From Zasmidium citrigriseum (lineage: Eukaryota > Ascomycota > Dothideomycetes > Mycosphaerellales > Mycosphaerellaceae), in contig NHNW01000017.1 of NCBI GenBank assembly GCA_002786025.1, positions 62,001-126,000 on the forward strand: a DNA stretch of 64,000 nt, given 5' to 3'. Position 1 is the first letter of the stretch, and each line of letters opens with the position of its first letter. A model generated the notes under the pieces. It saw only the letters and a program-made list of their open reading frames with translations. It searched no databases and was not told the DNA's origin. A program made the translations under genes and the position numbers. Below, piece by piece: positions 54,899 through 64,000 of this stretch.

Positions 54899-54911
54899 GT
54901 TATAAGCCTAG
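54899..54911 (+). other. Primer-binding site of Copia element 2
   Basis: GTTATAAGCC directly after the 5' LTR, the same as in element 1 and one RIP-type change from the complement of the initiator tRNA-Met anticodon loop. Confidence 0.6.
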
Positions 54912-54999
54912 TTTACGACTAGTAGGCTAGCTTATTAACTCTAAACCTCGTTTCCCTATAATATACTACCTATTATATCTACTAATAATACTCTTATAG

Positions 55000-57900
55000 T
55001 ACTTCTCGCTACTACGAAGTAGTAGAAGGAGATTATCTACTCTAACTAGACGAAGTTTAATAATTACGCTTAATAGACGAAAGATCGAGCTATTAGAGTC
55101 GGAGTATAGAAGTATATAAAATAGGCTAAGCTAACTAATACCCCTTAGATAATAACTACTAGTAATACTAATACTCTAGCTAAATCTAAATAAGATATTA
55201 AGATACCTAATATTAACCCTTATATAGCTAAGCCTTAGGAACCTATTATACTAACCCTACCTAATCCTCTACCTAAGAACGTATCTTAGTAACTACTCGA
55301 TATCTATAAGATAAGAATAACTTACTTCTCGAGCTACTAGAGTATATATTAGTCTTAAAAGGCGGTATACGACGCTTTCTATAAGGTTAAGATAGAATAG
55401 AAGGCGTATATTAATAGAACGATCCCTTAAATATATATAGAGTTAATAAACTAGATAAATATTACGACTATCGCTAGATAGTAGGGCTATATTTAGAGAA
55501 CTATAGAGCTATTAGCTAATATTCGACGATACCTTCTCTAAGTTAAATATAACGAGCTTATAAGAGGTCCTAAATCTTAGGACTTTTACGATTTCCTAAC
55601 GAGATAGGCTTAGTATAAACTTAAGCTTAAGAATACTAGCTACCCGTTAACTAACTATCTTATAAACGATTTTAATAGGATAGTAGAAGAAACTATCGAT
55701 ATAATAGAAGGAAGATTAGTAGTAGATACTTACGATAATCTCTTAGAGTATATTAAGAAAGTCCGACGATTTCTTATACGTAAACCTATAAAGATTAAAT
55801 AGTATTAGGCTAATACTACTTTAGAAGCTAATACTACTCTTAGTAAGTAACTAAGAGCTAGCGATACTTAATAAGCGTAACCTTAGGAACGTATATAACT
55901 ACCTAGATCTTAGCGTCCTCGTCGGGGGTACGGCTATATTACTAGTAAACCCGCTAATAAGGCCTACTCTAACCTAGGAATATACGAGATAGTTAATTAT
56001 TAGAAACGCCCTAAACTAAATAATATAACGCTAGACTAGTAGAAGTAGTATACCTCGTATAAGAAGTACTTAAGACAAAATTAAGGCTTCTATAAGCTAT
56101 AGGCCGAGAAGTTCTAGGATCCTACTACTATTCGAATTCTAGAAGATATCTTAGGTTAGTAAACTTCTTACGATAAGGAACCTCGCTACTAACTAGGCGA
56201 CGTTACTAATACTAGACGAGCTAACGCTATTACTACCTTAAGGACCTTAGCTACTCGTTATTAATTTACTTAGGACTAGCTCCTTAATAGGGGAAGTAAC
56301 GTCTATATTATTAATAACCCGACTACCGCGAACTTCGAGGTTCTCTTAGTACTAACCGATAATTCGGGGATAATACTTACTAGGAACGTTTAGCTACGAG
56401 CTATCGCTATTAGGCGAGTATCTCTACCGCTAAAGGGGGTAAACGGTAAGACTATTAACCTAATTCTTTATAACGTTCTATATATCCCTAACTACTATAC
56501 TAATTTAGTATCTAGGATAAAGATAAGGAATTAAGGTCTTTACCTTAACGAACGCGATAATATCTAGTACGATAAACGAAATAAACTAATTACCCGTATT
56601 CTCCGTAAAGATAGGTTCCTATACCTCGATATTTAGAATAGTTATACTCTAAACGCTAAGATCCCTAATATTCTTAAATAGCTAGTTAACGACTAAGGGA
56701 TACCTCTTAGCGTTAACGAGACCCTCTCCTTATAATAGGGTATAAGCTATAAGAAAGCCTTTATAGTATAGAATAGTAGGTACCCGCTATTTAAGAGAAA
56801 ACTAACTTCTTAGCGATAGTATTAGCTTTTCGGTTATATTAGACGAGAGAGGATTAAAAAGCTTCGAGATATAGTAATTAGTATAGATATTACTAATCTC
56901 GAGGATAATAAACTACCTAAGGTAATCGACTATAATACCTACGCTTAATCGAAGTCGTAAAGATTAATATCTCGACGACCTTAGTAACTAGACTATCGCT
57001 ATCTAAAGCCCTTTTCCGATATATCTATCGACGTATACGAGTTTAGACTAGCGATAAACGGAGACAAGTATATAATATACGTATTTAATCTCTTAATAAA
57101 GCTATACTTTATCTAGACTATATTCGGATATAATAGCCTAACTATTATCGACTACTACTACGAACTACGGAGATTTATTAGGCGTATAGGTAGAGACTTA
57201 GTAATACTCTTAGGGGATAATAATTCTTCGTATATATTATACTTTCGATTAATCCTTCTAAAGGATAGAGTATTACTAAATTTAACTACTCTATAGATAC
57301 CTACTTAGGATCCTATAGAACGGCCTAGAGGTCTTATTATTAAGATAGTAAGATCTCTAGCTATTTATACTAGATTCCCTAATACTCTCTAGCCGGAATT
57401 AGTCTATACTACGGTATATATCCTAGACCGATCGCCTACGAAGGCGTTAGACTAGAAGATACTATATAAAGTAGCTACTAGAGTCTAGCTATCTATCGCG
57501 TATATATACCTCGTAGGCTCGAGAGCCTACGTATATAAGACTAATCCCTATTACCTTCCTAAGCGCGCGAAGCTTAATTCTCGCGCTTATATCGGATATC
57601 TCGTCGGTTTCGAAAGATATAATATCTATAGAGTCTAGATACTATTATAGAAGAAAGTTATTAGAACTAGAGATATAGTCTTTAACGAGAACTTCTAATA
57701 TCTTAAGTACTCTAATCTAGATATTAGATACGCTATCGGCGACGATATCTAGTATACGATTAATATTTAATTCTCTTAGGGTCCTATAGTCGAGTAATTC
57801 GTAGATCTAATTAAGACTTACGAACTATATAATCTTCTCTAAGATTAGGGGGTAATAAGGGACTAATAATAATAGGAACGAACTTAAAATATCCTTAAGA

Positions 57901-59800
57901 ACTAACCTAACGTTAAAGAAGTAGATAAAGAAATCCTATACTCTTAGCCTAACGCTTAGATAAGGGAAGATATCTACTTCGAACCCGAATTTCCTTAGTA
58001 ATAATCTATCTTTCCGGTTAAGGAATATCTAGTTAAGATCTACGAAGAAGTTAAGAGGAATAAACGACCGCTTCTTACTAAGAATCCTTATAAGCTAACG
58101 GATTTAAACCTCTATTATAATAAGCGACTACGATTCGAAGATTTCTTCTTAGCCTTTATAGCGGCTATAACGAAGGTTATTAACGAGTAAGTAGTTAAGA
58201 AGATATATATTAGTAAGATACTACTCGAGCCTAAGAGATTTAAAGATCTTAAGAAGTACCTATTTAAGGATTAGCTCCTAGAAGCTATAGAGGTTAAGTT
58301 CGGTAAATATCTATCGATAGGTACGTTCGAGATTATTAATATCTTAGAGTATACTAATAAACCTTTACTAGTCGTATAGGTTTAGAAGTATAAGATTAAT
58401 ACTAATAGCCTTATAGAGCGTTTTAAGGCGAGACTTTATACTAGAGGCGACCTTTAAGAGATATACTTCGATACCTATACTACTACTCTTCCTACCCGAG
58501 TATTCTAGATACTAATAGCTCTTATTAACTACTTCGATCTCGAAACGATATAGATAGACGCTATTAACGCCTTTCTTAATATAATACTACCTAAACCGAT
58601 CTATCTATAACTACCTAATAGATTTCGTAAGCTAGGTAAGGTCCTAAAGTATATTAAGGCGATATATAGGCTTAAATATTTACTAAATCTATAGTATTAT
58701 AAACTTCGAGACACTCTACTTAAGATAGGTTTTAAGGATATAATAGAATATATCTATATTAGAGGGAAAATTATTATCTTCTTCTTTATAGATAATATTT
58801 ACTTAGCCTATTCGAAGGATTATTAGAGGGAAGCTAAGGAAGTTATAGCTTAGATTAAGTCTTACTATAAAGTACGAGAGATAGGTAAGATTTTATAGTT
58901 CTATAGTATTAAGATTAAAAGAAATAGAGAAGCTTAAACTACTTACCTTAGTTAAGAAGTATATATTAAGAAGCTTATTTAATAGTACGAAATACTAATA
59001 ATATATTAGCCTCGCGTACCCTTAGAAGGCGACTATAACCTAACGGAGCCTAATATTAACGGCTTTAAGATAGACGAAACCTCGAGAGCCTACTATAATA
59101 GTATTATAGGTAGTATTAACTTCGTAGCTATATAAACTCGCCTAGATATCGCGTTTATAATGTCTTTACTAGCGAGAAGACTAGTAAATCTATAGCTAAA
59201 GGATATTAACGTAGCGAATTACTTACTAAGATATCTCTACGCGATAAAGGATCTAGCTTTAACGTACTATAAACCTAAGAGATCTTAACTAGAATTCTAT
59301 AGAGCCTCTAATATATTATTCGCTAATAATTAAGAAACTCGTAGATCTAGTAAAGGGTTTCTATTCTTCCTCTTTAATAGACTTATCGACTAGAAAGCGA
59401 TAAAGTAGACGTACGTTACGAAGTCTAGTATAGAAGTAGAGCTATATAGCCTCTCTTACGCTATATCTAAGATAATATAGTAGACGAGAGTACTAGAACG
59501 CCTTACCCTATAACTAGATACGAAGTTAATACTCTTCTATAATAATTAATAAATACTAAGAGCCGTAAAATCTACTAGTAGGAAGATTAATACGAAGATA
59601 AGGTACGTAAATATTTAATAATACTAGCTAAGAGAACGATATTAGGCTAGATATATAAATATTAAGTAGAAAAGTACTAATAAGATCCCCGCTAATAGAC
59701 TAACTAAGCTATTACCTATCTAGAAGTATATTACCTTCCTAGGCTAACTAAAGATAACGAGAATACTAGGATTATATACTAACGGACTAAGGGCGACTAA
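55000..59800 (+). pseudogene. Gag-Pol remnant of Copia element 2
   Basis: Approximate limits. Landmarks are VLYIPNYYTNLVS of the gag-pre-integrase region near 56480, integrase VYTTVYILDRSPTKALD near 57400-57450, reverse transcriptase TRGDL and DAINAFLN near 58440-58580, active site FFFIDNIYLAYSKDY near 58779-58830, and RNase H TKSSIEAELYSLSYAISKI near 59420-59480. Stops are nearly all TAG or TAA made by RIP. The second Asp of the RT active site has become Asn (GAT to AAT after a T), so it would be dead even without stops. Confidence 0.85.
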
Positions 59801-60182
59801 TAATAAGAGTCTAAACCTAAACTCTTAAGGTATAATCCTACCTCGACTAGGATTTTAGGGGGTAAAAGAGAGGAATTATAATTAAAGAGATAAGGATTAA
59901 GAGAAATATTACTAGTAAAAGGAGTATTACGAGGAGTATTAATTAAAGTAGCTAAAAGCGACTAAGAAGCGAGTAAAGGAGGGAAAAAGCGACTAATATA
60001 CCCTAGGTATAAGCTACCTCGCTAAGAATAAAACTCTAGCTTCTTACTAACTTCCTTTTAAACTAAACTACTCCGAATTAATCGCGCGCCTAGCCTCTCG
60101 TCGTCCTCGCCTCGCTTCCCTTAATTACCTCTCTATTAATTAACTTTAAAGAACTCGAGAAAAATACTACTATTAAGAAATC

Positions 60183-61412
60183 TCTATTATAGTTAACGAG
60201 GAGACTTAGTAGTAACTAGTTAATAACCCCGAGCCTCTTACGCCTAGCGAATAGTATAACGAGTTTATCGATATTAAAGAGATCGATAATACGAGCCCTC
60301 TCGAAGACTATTAGAAGCCTATTAAGACTAGCCTTAATAACCTCGACCCTAACGTCTATAGCTATATTACCTCCCTAGAAGATAAGGAGTTCCCTCCTTA
60401 GACTATCTTACCGTCCTTACTCTTAGTCTCTCGTAAGACTATTCCTAGAGATTAAGATACTATTACTAGAGGCCGCGAGAGACGTACTACTTAAGAAGTA
60501 GCTAATATCGCTAATACTATTAAAGGTAGCGAGACTTAGCCTTCCTACTTTAACTTCTACGAGACCTTAGCTAAGAAGTAGTAGAGACGCTATAAGTTCG
60601 CTAGTAAGTAGTAGCGCGAGAGTCGTAGCGCTATCCCTAAGAAGCCTAAGACGCCTATTAAGTAGTAGAAGTAAAAGGCCTTAACTACCTCCGCTAGTCG
60701 CTCTAAAGCTTAGAAGAAAGCTAATATTAACTACGGCGTTAAGATCTAACGCTAGAACCTTATAACGGCTATTAATAAGTCTACCTAGTACGCGATAAGT
60801 AGTAGTTAGATTCTAAGAAAGCCTATAATAGCTAACTACGCTAATAAGAACGAAGAGCTCTATTATACTATTATCTACTTTTATAGCTAGGTCGCTTAGG
60901 TTAGAGAAGTTTAGGATAACGATACCCTTGCTACTCTTAGCGCTATTACTAATATCGTAAGTATTAAGAAGTAGAGATCTACCTTAGTAGCTACTAAGGT
61001 TATTAAGCTTATAAAGCGTTTTAACGTATAGGCTACTAGTAGAGCTCTTATTAAGACTAAGAGCGAAGATAATAGAGATAGCGATATCTCGCCTAAGGCT
61101 AAGGTCTCGTCTAAGAAGCGTAAGATAGAGCGTATCGAGCTCTCTAATAAAGAGTTTAAGAGCGCTCTCCCTCCTTACTATAAGAAGAACGATACTAGTA
61201 TTAAGAGTATTAAGACTAAGTAGCGCGATAACCTCGATAATACGCGTACTAATAGTATCTTCTCTAGCTTTACTAAGCCTATCGAGGCCCTTTCTAATAA
61301 GATTATAAGTATAGCTACGAAGCTTATTACCTACGCCTTCGATAATATTAAGATAGAAGTTAAGAAGAAGAAGATACGAGTACTAGAGGATCTTAAGGAT
61401 TTACTAAAGTAA
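60183..61412 (+). pseudogene. Extra 3' ORF of Copia element 2 (Lys/Ser-rich)
   Basis: A frame of 410 codons ending in TAA at 61410-61412, interrupted inside only by RIP-type TAG and TAA codons. It may extend 5' of 60183. The product is rich in Lys, Ser, Thr and Asn, contains a basic stretch (SKKRKIERIELS) like a nuclear signal, and ends in a helical segment (ITYAFDNIKIEVKKKKIRVLEDLKDLLK). It lies after RNase H and after an internal polypurine-like tract at about 59850. No domain recognised. Confidence 0.6.
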
Positions 61413-61432
61413 GCGATATTAGCGCTCGTAAC

Positions 61433-61444
61433 GCTAAGGGGGTA
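61433..61444 (+). other. Polypurine tract of Copia element 2
   Basis: GCTAAGGGGGTA abuts the 3' LTR; the core CTAAGGGGG is the same as in element 1. Confidence 0.65.
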
Positions 61445-61620
61445 TATTAGATAGTAATCTATAGTACTAAATAGTAGATACTAGTCTTAGCTTAAGATAA
61501 TATTTATTACTAATTATTAGGGGTTAACCGAGATCCTCGGTAATAAGTTATATATAAAATTAGCTTTAGATACCCTATTGAAATGAGTATGGTTTTGCTC
61601 GCTCTCGTTATCAACTGATA
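61445..61620 (+). repeat. LTR of Copia element 2, right (3' LTR)
   Basis: 176 bp. The inner part (to about 61535) is RIP-mutated and the outer part keeps CA/TG, the mirror image of the left LTR. Confidence 0.88.
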
Positions 61621-61625
61621 GTTAG
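61621..61625. repeat. Target-site duplication GTTAG, right
   Basis: Second copy of the duplicated host bases. Confidence 0.75.
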
Positions 61626-62275
61626 CAACGCGGTTGCTCGCGAAAAGCTTGACCATATCCTCAACGCAACTCCACCTCTTCAAGTTACCGAGAAGGGCAA
61701 TCCTGACTTGGACTTTGCCTCTGTCTGGTCTGGCGTCCGCAAAGTCAGCACTACGAGAGTTCGGACTGGGTGTGGCTCGAGCCTCTGGTACAGCAGTCAG
61801 GCACAGATTCCGCCGAACGACACGCGATCGCAGCCCAGATGGCAAGCTTTTCGATGGTCCTGCAAGTCGAATGCGCCTCTTGCAACCTGGCCGCCTGCAA
61901 ACGGCAACCTCGTTCGTATCCTTGAGTCAACCGGCCGGGGCCTACGGTTTAGCGATGACACTATGGCTCGGTGCGGCGTGCATCGAGTGGAGCACCGGTT
62001 GTGGCGATCACATCCTTTGTATATCAGCCTTCATGCGCCCAAGAGAGCCTGTTCTCCTCTTTTCCTCGCCCGAAACAGTGTCTCAACGGTCCGTGAGGTG
62101 TGAACGGCCCTCCCAAATCCTTCGTTCTCCCTCACGCCTCATCATATCAAGCAACCCTCCGGCCGGGATCAGCATTCGCTTTTGATCTCGTCTGACCTTT
62201 CGCTTTTGTGTTGCTGCAGGACTTCTTTCGTTCACCTCTGCACCTTCGCTTGGCAGTTGAGTTGACGGGAAGAAG
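61626..62275. other. Intergenic, nothing recognised
   Basis: Host DNA right of Copia element 2 and promoter of the Pro-rich secreted protein gene. Frames at 61634-62185 overlap and lack domains. Confidence 0.5.
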
Positions 62276-64000
62276 ATGTTGTCGAAGCTATCGTTGATAG
62301 CCTTGTTGGGCGTCGCCCAGGCTCTGCCTGGCGGCGGCGAAGGTTACGGACAGGGAGGTGAAGGACAATGGGGAGGAGAGCACGGCGGCGAGCATGGAGG
62401 CAACTGGGGCCCACCTGGTTATGGAGGAGGTGAATGGGGATCGAAGAGTTGGTCGAAGTCGTGGGAGAAGCCTTCCACCTGGGCCTCGCAACCACCGCCG
62501 AGCTACAGCCATGGAGTTCCTCCACCACCTCCCCCGTCATACAGTCACGCACCTCCTCCCTCATACAGCCATGGCCCACCGCCACCACCTCCTCCATCAT
62601 ACAGCCATGGACCTCCTCCATCGTACAGCCACGGACCACCACCAAGCTATACCAAGCCTATGCCACCACCGCCGAGCTACACGAAGCCCGCGCCGCCACC
62701 TAGCTATACGAAGCCCATGCCACCACCTGGAAGGTTAGTTTTTCCCCAAGAGCGCAACTTCTAGCAGGACCGGGTGCAATCGCAAGATTTCAAATGAACC
62801 GTTAGGCTAACTTTTGCGCAGCTACTCGAAGCCCCCCATGAGCATGCCATCTATGCCCGGGAAACCCAGCATGCCCGGAAAGCCCTCGATGCCTGGAAAG
62901 CCATCAATGCCCGGAAAGCCATCAATGCCTGGGAAGCCAAGCATGCCGATCTCGAAACCAACCACGACTCTCACTACGACCATCGAGACGACTTCGAAGT
63001 CCTACAAGACTACCGTTGTCACTACCAGCGTTGTTACGATGCCTTCCAAGCCACCGATGAGCATGCCTCCTCCAGTCTCGAAGCCACCGCCAGGTTCGCA
63101 ACCTCCTCCACCCGGTTCGATGCCACCACCTGGTTCGCAGCCCCCTCCAGGTTCGCAACCACCACCTGGCTCGCAACCACCTCCCGGTACGCAACCACCT
63201 CCCGGTACGCAACCGCCGCCCGGTACGCAGCCACCTCCCGGTTCGCAACCTCCTCCAGGTACGCAGCCGCCACCTGGTACCAAGCCGCCGCCTGGTTCGC
63301 AGCCTCCTCCACCAGGGACCACGCCTACGACTCCTGGATCTCCTCAGCAGCCTAGCTCGATGCCACCAGTCGTCGTTCCTCCACCAGCGACTACTTGCCC
63401 AACCATCGAGTGCCCAGCTTGTCCACCACCAGCGACTCACGTCGTCACCGAGACTGTCACGGAGAAGAAGACCGAGACTGTCTACTACAGCCAAGTCGCT
63501 CCTCCAGGTGCTTGCCCGACCACGACCGTTTACTACAGCCAGGTCACTCCAGTCTCGTACTGCCCAACCTACGGCTCCATGGCTCCACCTCCACCAAAGC
63601 AGTCGACTCCCGGTGTTCCTCCACCCATGATGAGCTCAATGACGACTCCTGGCTCTCCAAACCAGCCTCCACCCATGAGCCAGCCCACCACGCCAGTCGT
63701 TGTGCCTCCGCCAGTGACAAAGACCACGACTCCAGTCGCGCCACCTCCTGGCCAGTCTATGCCGCCTCCAGGTCAATCAATGCCGCCTCCAGGTCAATCG
63801 ATGCCACCTCCAGGTCAATCGATGCCGCCTCCAGGTCAATCGATGCCGCCTCCAGGTCAATCGATGCCACCTCCAGGCCAGTCGATGCCCAGCAAGCCAC
63901 CAATGTCGATGCCATCGATGCCCGGCAAGCCGCCAATGTCGATGCCATCGCAACCCGGAAAGCCACCAATGTCAATGCCATCAATGCCCGGAAAGCCACC
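62276..64000 (+). CDS. Pro-rich secreted repeat protein, 3' end outside the window
   Basis: Two exons seen, 62276-62733 and 62822 to beyond 64000, with an 88-bp intron carrying GGCTAAC near its end. At least 545 residues. A signal peptide (SLIALLGVAQALP) is followed by a Gly-rich stretch, then PPPSYSHG and PPPSYTKP repeats, SMPGKP repeats (62851-62942), PPPGSQ/PPPGTQ repeats (63085-63305) and seven exact-length PPPGQSM repeats (63741-63887). A Thr-rich segment and a short Cys island (CPTIECPACPPP) separate the blocks and may fold or cross-link. It probably belongs to the cell wall or extracellular matrix. The gene continues off the window, so its C-terminus and any anchor are unknown. Confidence 0.82.
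62851..62942 (+). repeat. 18-bp tandem repeat encoding SMPGKP
   Basis: Five to six in-frame 18-bp units coding Ser-Met-Pro-Gly-Lys-Pro inside the Pro-rich secreted protein gene. Confidence 0.8.
63741..63887 (+). repeat. 21-bp tandem repeat encoding PPPGQSM
   Basis: Seven consecutive 21-bp units, nearly identical at DNA level, each coding Pro-Pro-Pro-Gly-Gln-Ser-Met. The low divergence suggests recent expansion or ongoing unequal exchange. Confidence 0.9.

Larger units (their letters stand above)
54723..61620 (+). mobile_element. Copia LTR retrotransposon 2, full length, RIP-inactivated
   Basis: A 6898-bp element with 176-bp direct LTRs and a GTTAG target duplication, coding on the plus strand. 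The order is primer site, gag, protease-like, integrase, reverse transcriptase, RNase H, extra frame, polypurine tract. RIP-type change covers about 54791-61535. LTR length and sequence differ from element 1, so it is another family, but the primer site, polypurine tract and extra 3' frame are shared. The LTRs run TG...TA rather than TG...CA. Confidence 0.9.

Noticed and set aside
63002..63494. Long minus-strand frames rich in Gly, Arg and Trp
   Set aside because: They are antisense shadows of the repeat-coding exon of the Pro-rich secreted protein.

Overview
The window looks like nuclear DNA of a filamentous ascomycete (Pezizomycotina, probably a dothideomycete; the class is my inference). 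Genes are interrupted by short GT-AG introns, mostly 47-64 bp, with CTAAC/CTGAC-like branch points. There are many secreted Ser/Thr-rich proteins with GPI-type tails, a siderophore transporter, and two retrotransposons mutated in the manner of repeat-induced point mutation (RIP). I rebuilt exon structures by hand by following reading frame and protein continuity across splice sites.

Layout. 1-270: a 12-bp minisatellite in inverted orientation. 460-2660: two unplaced genes; the second carries an eIF4G-like eIF4E-binding motif. 2917-9926: an NmrA-like oxidoreductase, an NTF2-like protein, a type-B carboxylesterase, a four-helix membrane protein and a 49-residue Cys-rich secreted protein. 10356-15266: two MFS transporters, a drug/H+ antiporter type and a siderophore type. 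15267-16809: a promoter region with three ATCTGATAA iron-regulator-type motifs. 16810-23252: an arylsulfotransferase-like protein, a P-loop sulfotransferase and three secreted/GPI-type proteins. 25931-27913: a PHO-4/Pho89-type phosphate permease with upstream CACGTG boxes.

30352-37526: a complete but dead Copia LTR retrotransposon on the minus strand (213-bp LTRs, target duplication ACTTC). 38428-42226: cell-wall-type proteins and an NTF2-like protein. 42414-44713: a divergent pair of unrecognised genes. 45253-51859: housekeeping genes (FRG1-like, Kelch-BTB Ral2-like, Cdc20) plus a basic Pro-rich protein. 51860-54717: almost gene-free. 54723-61620: a second dead Copia element on the plus strand (176-bp LTRs, target duplication GTTAG). 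62276-64000: a Pro-rich secreted protein that runs off the window.

The most unusual features are the two Copia elements. They belong to different families but share an initiator-tRNA-Met-type half-tRNA primer site and the same polypurine tract. Both carry an extra Lys/Ser-rich open frame between RNase H and the 3' LTR. RIP has removed almost every CpA and TpG inside them, and the mutated tract stops abruptly within each outer LTR, so each LTR pair keeps complementary unmutated halves.
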